NCBI GenBank assembly: GCA_018263365.1
Contig: JAANXI010000162.1
Span: 1 to 7,897, forward strand
Source of the DNA: Fidelibacterota bacterium
GTDB lineage: Bacteria; Fidelibacterota; JAANXI01
Direction: 5' to 3'
DNA: 7,897 nucleotides
Each line of letters opens with the position of its first letter. Within the stretch, counting starts at the first letter, position 1. A program made the position numbers and the translations under genes. A model generated the notes under the pieces. That model made no database searches, was not told the origin of the DNA, and was given only the letters and a program-made list of their open reading frames with translations. Positions 1 through 6,069 of the stretch are shown piece after piece.

Positions 1-224
1 AATTGAGCGATTGTTGTGGATGAGATGTGCCAAGATGTTGAGATGAAAAGGGTTTCGCGAAACCGGAGGCATACCCGGAGGGGCTGTCGAGGATTTCCGC
101 GGTGCCTTAGCGCTCAACAGATTGGTGCAGATCGCCGCACAAAATCGCTTAATTTAGGGTAAAGAAAATGTTACGGAATGAAAAGGATGTCAGTTTTTTC
201 TAACAGGCAACTACGAGGAAAAAA
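1..224. other. Left-edge region without a convincing gene
   Basis: No reading frame here looks like a protein on either strand. One plus frame is open only from 47 to a TAG at 155-157, after an in-frame TGA at 44-46. Another has an ATG at 25 and a stop at 160-162, but its translation is rich in Arg and Cys and has no recognisable motif. A minus frame stays open from about 154 to the left edge without family resemblance. What is visible is short-scale structure: a perfect palindrome (51-64), the direct repeat CCGGAGG (63-69 and 75-81), a sequence shared with the metF leader (145-162), and an inverted repeat at the end of the next gene (192-226). This may be the 3' flank of a gene lying to the left. 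Confidence 0.5.
51..64. repeat. Perfect 14-base palindrome GGTTTCGCGAAACC
   Basis: GGTTTCG is followed directly by its reverse complement CGAAACC. It could be a dimeric regulator's operator. As RNA it could form a five-pair stem with a CGCG tetraloop. It is followed by two copies of CCGGAGG at 63-69 and 75-81. No gene can be assigned to it within the window. Confidence 0.5.
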
Positions 225-226
225 CT
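192..226. repeat. 9-bp inverted repeat overlapping the regulator stop codon
   Basis: AGTTTTTTC (192-200) pairs perfectly with GAAAAAACT (218-226) across a 17-base loop. The right arm overlaps the stop codon of the minus-strand response regulator. The stem is almost all A:T and no uridine run follows it in either direction, so it does not meet the usual description of an intrinsic terminator. It may have a weak 3'-end role or be chance in an AT-rich stretch. Confidence 0.35.
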
Positions 227-1613
227 AGTCGCGAATATTCAGTTCTTTCAGTTTATGGTAGAGATGCTGGCGGGTTATCCCGGCGATCTCGGCAGCCTGT
301 GTGACGTTGTTTTCGGTTTGATCGAGCAGGGAAGTAAAATATGCGATTTCGAATTCGGTTTTTGCGGATTGGTAATCATTGCCATCGCTGGGGGCAATCG
401 ATTGAGTCTGGAGTTCTGTTTTAAAGTGTCCGGGCAGGTTTTCGTAAGTTATCGTGTTGGATTCGGACATGATAATGGCGCTCTCGAGCACGTTGATCAG
501 TTCACGGATATTCCCCGGCCAATGATAGTCCTGGAATTTTTTCATAACTGTAGTCTCAATAGTAAACGGTTCACGCCCTAGCCGCTCTGAGAGCCGGTTC
601 AGTTGGAATTCTACTATCAGCGGTATATCTTCTGTCCGGTTGCGGAGCGGAGGTAAATCTATGTTGACAACATTCAGCCGATAATACAGCTCTTGCCGGA
701 ACTTGCCGTCATCCACCACTTTTTTCAGGTCCTTATTCGTTGCGGCAATAACCCGAAGGTCGAGTTTAATTTCGTCCGTGCCGCCGACCCGTTTTATTTT
801 GCTGTCTTCGAGTACCCGCAACAATTTTACCTGAAAATCGGGGTTGGTCTCCGGGACTTCATCCAGGAAGATACTCCCGTGGTTGGATTCCTCGAACAAT
901 CCGCGCGTCTGTTTTGCGGCCCCTGTAAACGCGCCTTTTTCATATCCGAATAAGGTGCTCTCCAGCAGACTCGAGGGAATTCCGCCGCAATTCACTGCCA
1001 TAAACGGTTTATCACCACGGTCGCTGTATTTATGGATATTCCGTGCAGCCACCTCTTTTCCGGTACCGGATTCGCCGGTAATGAGGACCGTCGAATCATA
1101 GTTGGCGACCGTCTTAATCATTTCCTTGATCTTTTCCATAGCTGGGGATCGGCTCTGCAACTCCGGAATATCAGCCTGACGAGACAACTCTTTCCTAAGC
1201 GCCTCGTTCTCCGATTTAAGTTCCTGCTCCGAAAACGCCTTCTCAATCCGAAGGTTGACCTGGTTTAAGTCAATGATCGGCTTCACCAGGTAATCGTATG
1301 CGCCTTCGTGAATAGATTTGACCACGGTATTTATATCGGAGATAGCGCTGATCATGATAACGACCACATCAGCGCGCTCGGATTTGAATTCCTCCAACAG
1401 ATCTAGACCGCTGGCGTTCGGCAGATTGATATCCAAAAGAATCACATCAACCGACTCTGACTCGAATTTGGACCGGGCGTCGTCGGCATTTTGGGCCGTT
1501 AAAACACCATAGCCCAGATCAAATAAATGATCGCTGATAATGGAGATGATATTCTCATCATCATCATCAACTACTAGTGTTTTAATTTTTTCCTGTAAAG
1601 TTTCCTGGGTCAT
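225..1613 (-). CDS. Sigma-54-dependent response regulator, NtrC family
   Basis: This 462-residue cytoplasmic transcriptional activator has the full NtrC order. The receiver domain covers about residues 11-128, with acidic residues D16/D17, phospho-acceptor D61 in LLDINLP, S89 and K111-P112. A helical, probably coiled-coil linker follows (about 124-146). The AAA+ sigma-54 interaction domain covers about 152-380: Walker A GESGTGKE at 180-187, the sigma-54 contact loop GAFTGA at 227-232, Walker B FLDEV at 249-253, an arginine-bearing FRQELYYRLNV stretch near 305-315, and HWPGNIREL at 364-372. A Fis-type helix-turn-helix lies at 435-460. All key residues are present, so it should be phosphorylated by a histidine kinase, hydrolyse ATP and remodel sigma-54 polymerase. 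No kinase gene is adjacent. The start sits right before the receiver domain; there is no clear Shine-Dalgarno. Its targets cannot be read from the sequence, although the divergent haem-barrel gene is an obvious candidate. Product class is very secure. Confidence 0.97.
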   Translation of the reverse strand: MTQETLQEKIKTLVVDDDDENIISIISDHLFDLGYGVLTAQNADDARSKFESESVDVILLDINLPNASGLDLLEEFKSERADVVVIMISAISDINTVVKSIHEGAYDYLVKPIIDLNQVNLRIEKAFSEQELKSENEALRKELSRQADIPELQSRSPAMEKIKEMIKTVANYDSTVLITGESGTGKEVAARNIHKYSDRGDKPFMAVNCGGIPSSLLESTLFGYEKGAFTGAAKQTRGLFEESNHGSIFLDEVPETNPDFQVKLLRVLEDSKIKRVGGTDEIKLDLRVIAATNKDLKKVVDDGKFRQELYYRLNVVNIDLPPLRNRTEDIPLIVEFQLNRLSERLGREPFTIETTVMKKFQDYHWPGNIRELINVLESAIIMSESNTITYENLPGHFKTELQTQSIAPSDGNDYQSAKTEFEIAYFTSLLDQTENNVTQAAEIAGITRQHLYHKLKELNIRD

Positions 1614-1660
1614 GAGATTGATATCATTTGGAAAATTGTTTTATCGGTTTCCCCGCAACG

Positions 1661-1689
1661 ATTTTAGCAGCTATATTCGCATATTCCAA
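1661..1689 (-). promoter_or_regulatory. Sigma-70-like promoter for the response regulator
   Basis: Read on the minus strand, a -35 box TTGGAA (1684-1689, 4 of 6 to TTGACA) is followed by a 17-base spacer and a -10 box TAAAAT (1661-1666, 5 of 6 to TATAAT). Transcription would begin near 1654, giving a leader of about 40 bases before the start at 1613. The call rests on consensus match and ideal spacing only. If the organism uses a Bacteroidota-type primary sigma factor, its consensus would differ. Confidence 0.5.
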
Positions 1690-1754
1690 GCAGTGACGAT
1701 CAGAAAAACACTACAATTGTGCTGAAAGTCACATAGCCGGAACCCGCATTATTT

Positions 1755-1765
1755 GGTCAGTGACC
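1755..1765. promoter_or_regulatory. Candidate operator dyad GGTCA-G-TGACC between divergent promoters
   Basis: This is a perfect 11-base inverted repeat with a single central base. It lies between the two divergent promoter candidates, about 49 bases upstream of the -35 box of the haem-barrel gene and about 65 bases upstream of the -35 box of the regulator gene. The core CAGTGAC recurs as a direct repeat at 1691-1697, next to the regulator's -35 box. Position and symmetry suit an activator or repressor dimer. Which protein binds it is unknown; the neighbouring regulator is one option. Confidence 0.45.
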
Positions 1766-1813
1766 GAAAAATATCGTATGTAATGAGCAGTAGAAAACAG
1801 TTTAATAAATTCA

Positions 1814-1842
1814 TAGAAAATAAAATCGCGCTTAGTTATAAT
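1814..1842 (+). promoter_or_regulatory. Sigma-70-like promoter for the haem-barrel gene
   Basis: TAGAAA (1814-1819, 4 of 6 to the -35 consensus), a 17-base spacer and an exact TATAAT (1837-1842) lie in an AT-rich stretch. The predicted start of transcription, near 1849, leaves a leader of about 40 bases. That leader contains AGAAGG (1880-1885), a Shine-Dalgarno-like sequence four bases before the ATG at 1890. No sigma-54 -24/-12 element (GG, ten bases, GC in a matching context) was found nearby. Confidence 0.55.
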
Positions 1843-1889
1843 ATAAAACCATTGTTAAGCCTCTTTTCCAAACAAACATAGAAGGCAAC

Positions 1890-3041
1890 ATGAGAAATTT
1901 CATAAGTGTCCTGACTATTATCGGTGCGTTATTCATATTGTTTAATGAGACAACAGCGCTTCCAAGGTTTGCAGCACAGGAGGGCGTTCTGTGCGGGCAA
2001 TGCCACGTGAACGATCAGGGAGCAGCCTTACGCAATAGTTATGGCGCGGAGTATTATTCGCAAAAGGTGCTTCCCATGTCCGAATGGGATGACTTTGGCA
2101 GCGAGGACTATACCGCACAACTGAACGAGTATATTCGCTACGGCGGGGATGTGCGGGTGCAGTATTACCGGTATGCGGAAGAAAATTCCTCGCGGTCAGC
2201 TTTTTTTCCCATGCAGGCTGATGCTTATATAAACGTCCAACCCTCCGAATACCTCCAGTTCTTCCTGGAACAATCACTGTTCAGGAATTTCGCTGCCACC
2301 GATGTTTGGGCACAATACAACTTTTCCAAGGATGCCGGTTACCTCCGGTTTGGGCAGTTTTTACCGTCGTATGGGCTGAGGCTCGACGATCATACGGCTT
2401 TTATCAGAGGTGGAAACATTGGGGGCATCACAATACCTGATTCAATCTCTGACATTTCCGTTAGTCGACAGGGGCTCCATTGGAATCCCACGAACCAGGC
2501 CATGGGACTGGAAGGAATGGTGAAGCCATTTGATCTACAACTGACCGGAAGTGTTGTCAAACCGAGTAACAGTTCAACTTATTCTGCCACTTTGAATTTG
2601 ACCCATGCCTTTTGGCTCGGTGATATGAATTTCATTATTGGCGGTAGTTATTTTAGAGGCAATTTAATTAGTGCTGATAGTACCTATAGTTATTACGGAG
2701 TCAATGCCGGATTGAATTTTGGCCGCTTTACGTATCTGGGAGAAATTGATTTTACACAAAACTATTCTGAGGATTATCTGGGACAGCTTACAAATGGTCT
2801 CGCGATTTATTCAGAATTATCGGTGAGAGTTTTGCGGGGTTGTGATCTCGTGATGTCCTATCATTTTTTCGATCCTAGCACAGAATTCACAGGGAGAGGC
2901 TTAACCCGCTGGACGTTCGGCGCTTCGGTCATCCCGGTGGCATATATCGAGATCAAACCGCAATATCGGATTCTGACGGCGGCAGCAGATACGGATTTTT
3001 CACATTCGGAGCTCATATTTCAGGGACATTTCTGGTTTTAG
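1890..3041 (+). CDS. Exported mono-haem c-type cytochrome/outer-membrane beta-barrel fusion (Cyc2-like architecture)
   Basis: The 383-residue product begins with a signal peptide (about residues 1-23, hydrophobic core ISVLTIIGALFILF, cleavage probably near TTA|LP). The mature N-terminus reads LPRFAAQEGVLCGQCHV, with a single haem c attachment motif C35-G-Q-C38-H39. H39 would be one axial ligand; M63 in LPMSEW is a possible second, which is conjecture. From about residue 80 to the end the chain is rich in alternating aromatic and polar residues typical of outer-membrane strands, including a porin-like stretch YLRFGQFLPSYGLRL (151-165), and it ends in Phe (FWF) as barrel proteins often do. Known family facts: Cyc2 iron oxidases have the same plan, one N-terminal CxxCH after an A-x-P-x-F-A-R-like stretch, then a porin. 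Inference: electron transfer across or at the outer membrane. Similar haem-barrel proteins of unknown function also exist, so Cyc2 identity is not claimed. It appears monocistronic and divergent from the regulator. Confidence 0.8.
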   Translation: MRNFISVLTIIGALFILFNETTALPRFAAQEGVLCGQCHVNDQGAALRNSYGAEYYSQKVLPMSEWDDFGSEDYTAQLNEYIRYGGDVRVQYYRYAEENSSRSAFFPMQADAYINVQPSEYLQFFLEQSLFRNFAATDVWAQYNFSKDAGYLRFGQFLPSYGLRLDDHTAFIRGGNIGGITIPDSISDISVSRQGLHWNPTNQAMGLEGMVKPFDLQLTGSVVKPSNSSTYSATLNLTHAFWLGDMNFIIGGSYFRGNLISADSTYSYYGVNAGLNFGRFTYLGEIDFTQNYSEDYLGQLTNGLAIYSELSVRVLRGCDLVMSYHFFDPSTEFTGRGLTRWTFGASVIPVAYIEIKPQYRILTAAADTDFSHSELIFQGHFWF

Positions 3042-3056
3042 TCCCATTAATTAAAG

Positions 3057-3085
3057 TTGATTCTACCTATGTAAAAATCTATATT
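3057..3085 (+). promoter_or_regulatory. Candidate promoter for the metF-cyclase-hydrolase run
   Basis: TTGATT (3057-3062, 4 of 6), a 17-base spacer and TATATT (3080-3085, 5 of 6) lie in the 118-base gap after the haem-barrel gene. Transcription would start near 3092, giving a leader of about 68 bases before metF. No strong hairpin or known riboswitch fold was seen in that leader, and no clear terminator separates the upstream gene, so read-through remains possible. Confidence 0.45.
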
Positions 3086-3159
3086 TTTTGTATCGCTTAA
3101 ATCTAGGGTAACCAGCCTTAGGGAATTTGCAACAGTAAAACGGACGGACAGATATTTTA

Positions 3160-4143
3160 ATGAAAGTTACGGAGCATTTAGACCGGGCAACAAAGCCGCT
3201 CATCAGTTACGAAATTATTCCCCCGAAGCGCGGCGGGAGTATTGAGGGCGTCTTCGAGACCATCGATAGTATTCTACCGTTTAAGCCGCCGTTTATCGAT
3301 GTCACAAGTCATGCTGCCGAAGTGGAGCTGGAAGAGCAGCCGGGCGGCGTTTTTCGGCGCAGGGTCAAACGGAAACGACCGGGTACTATCGGATTGTGTG
3401 CCGCAATTAAGCATCATTATAATATCGATACGGTGCCTCATCTTCTCTGCCACGGCTTTACGAGACAAGAGACCGAAGATGCGTTGATAGAGCTGAATTA
3501 TCTCGGCATAGACAACGTTCTGGCAATCAGGGGCGATGATACCGGCTATCAGAAAAAACTGATGAATGGACGCACCCGCAATGAGTACGCGATTGATTTA
3601 GTACGCCAGATCGTCGATATGAATAACGGACAGTATCTCGAGGATCTGATTGATGCGACACCCACGGATTTTTGTATCGGCATCGCCGGGTATCCGGAAA
3701 AGCATTTCGAATCGCCGAATCTGGAGTGGGGTATCCAAAAAACCAAGGAAAAGGTTGAAGCCGGTGCAGACTATATCGTAACCCAGATGTTTTTCAGGAA
3801 CCAGAAGTTCTTTGACTATGTCGAGAAGTGTCGCGATGCTGGGATCACGGTGCCGATCATTCCCGGCATCAAAATTTTAACCAGTCGCCGCCACCTGAAT
3901 TTCCTTCCCAGGTATTTTCACATCGACCTGCCGAAAGAACTTTCCAAAGCAGTCGAACAGGCTGATGACGACTCTATCGAGGACATTGGGGTGGAGTGGG
4001 CAGTCCAGCAAAGTATGGAGCTGCTGGAAGCCGGAGTACCGTCGCTGCACTTTTACATTATGCAGAGTTCAACCGTGGCGTCGCGGGTCGTAAAATCAAT
4101 TACTGATCACAAGGAGCTATTTGCCGTTACAGAACAGGGATAA
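3160..4143 (+). CDS. metF: 5,10-Methylenetetrahydrofolate reductase
   Basis: This cytoplasmic FAD enzyme reduces 5,10-methylene-tetrahydrofolate to 5-methyl-tetrahydrofolate, the methyl donor for methionine synthesis. At 327 residues it corresponds to the catalytic barrel alone, slightly longer than the roughly 296-residue E. coli enzyme and without the regulatory domain of eukaryotic enzymes. Visible motifs in order: SYEIIPPK (16-23, E18 matching the conserved active-site Glu), the strand FIDVTSHAAE (45-54), HLLCHGFTRQE (94-104), LAIRGDD (121-127, flavin-contacting region), IAGYPEKH (175-182), DYIVTQMFF (204-212, Q209 matching the conserved substrate-contacting Gln), PIIPGIKIL (232-240) and GVPSLHFYIMQ (292-302). 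The MKVTEHL start matches the usual beginning of Bacteroidota-type homologues; the ribosome site is weak. A response-regulator gene follows after 27 bases, an unusual partner for metF. Identity is firm; the link to its neighbours is inferred. Confidence 0.96.
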   Translation: MKVTEHLDRATKPLISYEIIPPKRGGSIEGVFETIDSILPFKPPFIDVTSHAAEVELEEQPGGVFRRRVKRKRPGTIGLCAAIKHHYNIDTVPHLLCHGFTRQETEDALIELNYLGIDNVLAIRGDDTGYQKKLMNGRTRNEYAIDLVRQIVDMNNGQYLEDLIDATPTDFCIGIAGYPEKHFESPNLEWGIQKTKEKVEAGADYIVTQMFFRNQKFFDYVEKCRDAGITVPIIPGIKILTSRRHLNFLPRYFHIDLPKELSKAVEQADDDSIEDIGVEWAVQQSMELLEAGVPSLHFYIMQSSTVASRVVKSITDHKELFAVTEQG

Positions 4144-4170
4144 TTTTCCCAACTCAATAGGTTCAGAGCA

Positions 4171-6069
4171 ATGACTCAAACCGTGTTATTTGTAGACGAC
4201 GATGAAAATCTGTTAGAATTTCTCAGAGATGTCGGTAGTGACTGGAGATATCAAACTCTTGTGGCTAGCTCCGGAGAAGAAGCATTGGAATTTGTGCAAG
4301 AAGAAGACGTTCAGGTTGCCGTCGTTGATCAGCGGATGCCAGGCATGAAGGGAGTTGAATTACTCAACAGGTTCAGGGAAGAACAACCGCACATCGTCCG
4401 CGTAATGATGACGGGACATACCGATCTGCAATCCGCGATGGATGCGATAAACCAGGGAGCCGTGTTTCGGTTCTTCCGGAAGCCGTTTGAACTGGATCAG
4501 CTCCGGGACATTTTGGCTGACGCCATGGAAGAATTTGAGCAAAACCAGGCCCGGAAGCTATTACTGGATCAGTTGGAGAGCGATAAGGCGCGACGGGGTG
4601 AGGAACAAACAAAAATTGTATCCAAACTTGCCCTGTTCAGGGTCGACATTACAAACGGGAAGATCCTGTCGGTCAATAACTCCGCTGTCGATTTGACCGG
4701 AAAACCGGAAGCGGACCTAATCGAGACCGATTCTATCCTGCTTTTTCCGAACAACGATTATCGTGAATTCACCCGGGAACTAAAACAGACGATCGGAAAA
4801 TTCGGAGTCTGTTATACACAAATAGAACTGCCGGCAGAAGGGGAAGAGGAACCGGAACTCTATAATGTCACCGGAATTCCCCTGGAAAACGGCTCCGGTG
4901 ATTTTAATGAAATTCTGTTACTCCTCTCGCCCGATTATCCGTTATCCAGTGCGGAAATCACCCTGTACAATTATGTCAGAGATCTTGAAGACTCAGCGGA
5001 ACTGATGGACAGGGGTTTGAAGTTTCTCTATGAGATGAGCAAAAAAGTTGCGACCATGCAGGATTTCGACAGGTTCGTGCAATCCATTTTTTCCGACCTT
5101 AAAGAAATTATCGGCTTTGACCTTGGGTTTTTGGCGACGTTCCAGGAAAATAACAATGCTGTTTTTGTACTGTCTGAGTACCAACTGGATGAAGAGACAC
5201 GGGAAACGATCATTGGGGAGTTTCATCAACAGTACAAAAATGAAACAGGAGCCGAACTGCCGAATATCCCGCTGGATATGGAAGTGTATGACTGGGATGG
5301 AAATACGCTCACTGAAGAGAGTGAACTGCTGCCGGATTCGCTGAAGGCGAATATCAGCATCCCGCTCAAGGCGCCTGAAGGGGATCTGTTGGGAGTATTG
5401 TATATTGGCTCATATAACACCACGAGTTATACTGGTGAAGAGGTTAGACTTTTTGCGACATTCAGCGCCAGCGTTGCGCTTGTGTTGCACGTCATCAATA
5501 ACCTGTCGCTTTTTCAGCAGGTGAAGGAACAAGCAATCAAAGATGGGATGACGGGCTTGTATAACCGGCGATATTTCGAGGAGCAGATGAGAAAAGAACT
5601 GGAACGCTCCAGTCGATATAACAACGACTTATCATTCCTTATTCTCGATATCGATCATTTCAAATCCGTGAACGATACCTATGGACACCTGAACGGCGAT
5701 GAAATCCTGAAAAAGATTGCGCATATTATTCTCGATTCCTCCCGGAATATCGATATCCCGATACGGTACGGCGGAGAAGAGTTCGTTATTATTCTGCCCG
5801 AAACGCACCTTGAGGACGCCCATGTCCTCGCAGAGCGTCTGCGGAAACGGATTGAAGAACACGCCTTTCAACTAACCGGGGAAGTCGCCAAAAAGACGCC
5901 GGAAATATCAATCACCGTGAGTATTGGGCTCAGCCATGTAGAAGAATCGGAAGAAATTTCGGCGGAAGAACTGGTAGAGCGCGGTGATAAGGCGTTGTAC
6001 TTTGCCAAAGAACATGTCCGGAACCAGGTTGTCGATTATCCGAGCATCGAATCAGAGGCGGTTAAATGA
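4171..6069 (+). CDS. Response regulator with PAS, GAF and GGDEF domains (probable diguanylate cyclase)
   Basis: The 632-residue protein has no signal peptide or membrane segment and should be cytoplasmic. The receiver domain (about 3-122) carries D10/D11, phospho-acceptor D53 in VVDQRMPGM, T81 and K104-P105. A helical linker leads to a PAS-like domain (about 148-255), then a GAF-like domain (about 283-442) and a C-terminal GGDEF domain (about 455-620). The active-site loop is RYGGEEF (GGEEF at 534-538), with metal-binding D493 in ILDIDHFK, and NDTYGH (501-506). R525-N-I-D528 sits nine residues before GGEEF, exactly where PleD has its inhibitory I-site. Expected activity: two GTP to c-di-GMP, controlled by phosphorylation, by whatever PAS/GAF sense, and by product inhibition. 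No EAL or HD-GYP domain is present. It follows metF by 27 bases and overlaps the next gene by four, implying co-transcription. Its kinase and the PAS/GAF ligands are unknown. Confidence 0.93.
   Translation: MTQTVLFVDDDENLLEFLRDVGSDWRYQTLVASSGEEALEFVQEEDVQVAVVDQRMPGMKGVELLNRFREEQPHIVRVMMTGHTDLQSAMDAINQGAVFRFFRKPFELDQLRDILADAMEEFEQNQARKLLLDQLESDKARRGEEQTKIVSKLALFRVDITNGKILSVNNSAVDLTGKPEADLIETDSILLFPNNDYREFTRELKQTIGKFGVCYTQIELPAEGEEEPELYNVTGIPLENGSGDFNEILLLLSPDYPLSSAEITLYNYVRDLEDSAELMDRGLKFLYEMSKKVATMQDFDRFVQSIFSDLKEIIGFDLGFLATFQENNNAVFVLSEYQLDEETRETIIGEFHQQYKNETGAELPNIPLDMEVYDWDGNTLTEESELLPDSLKANISIPLKAPEGDLLGVLYIGSYNTTSYTGEEVRLFATFSASVALVLHVINNLSLFQQVKEQAIKDGMTGLYNRRYFEEQMRKELERSSRYNNDLSFLILDIDHFKSVNDTYGHLNGDEILKKIAHIILDSSRNIDIPIRYGGEEFVIILPETHLEDAHVLAERLRKRIEEHAFQLTGEVAKKTPEISITVSIGLSHVEESEEISAEELVERGDKALYFAKEHVRNQVVDYPSIESEAVK
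6054..6068 (+). promoter_or_regulatory. Ribosome site and ATGA overlap deciding the hydrolase start
   Basis: AGAGG (6054-6058) lies seven bases before ATG 6066-6068, inside the end of the cyclase gene. The ATG overlaps the cyclase stop TGA (6067-6069). A signal peptide begins exactly at this codon, which strongly supports the start. The arrangement suggests translational coupling. Confidence 0.75.

Noticed and set aside
47..157. Plus-strand frame reading like ...EDFRGALALNRLVQIAAQNRLI, possibly the tail of a gene from the left
   Set aside because: An in-frame TGA at 44-46 cuts it off from the left edge and it has no start codon; only a frameshift would rescue it and nothing else supports that.
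25..162. Short plus-strand frame of 45 codons at the left edge
   Set aside because: The translation is rich in Arg and Cys, matches nothing I recognise, has no ribosome site, and overlaps the palindrome and repeats.
192..226. Inverted repeat as an intrinsic terminator for the response regulator
   Set aside because: The stem is A:T-only apart from a few pairs, the loop is 17 bases and no U-tract follows, so it is listed only as a repeat.
255..581. 108-codon open frame antisense to the response regulator
   Set aside because: It is a shadow of a conserved coding sequence on the other strand, with no ribosome site or recognisable domain.
1942..2277. 111-codon minus-strand frame inside the haem-barrel gene
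   Set aside because: The plus strand encodes a signal peptide, CxxCH motif and barrel through this region; the antisense translation has no coherent features.
3042..3159. Riboswitch or terminator in the gap before metF
   Set aside because: The leader after the predicted start is about 68 bases, with no stable stem or recognisable SAM or THF riboswitch core.
4152..4376. Near-repeat ACTCAATAGGTTCAG (4152-4166) and ACTCAACAGGTTCAG (4362-4376)
   Set aside because: Fourteen of 15 bases match, but the second copy is inside the conserved receiver domain coding LLNRFRE; most likely coincidence.
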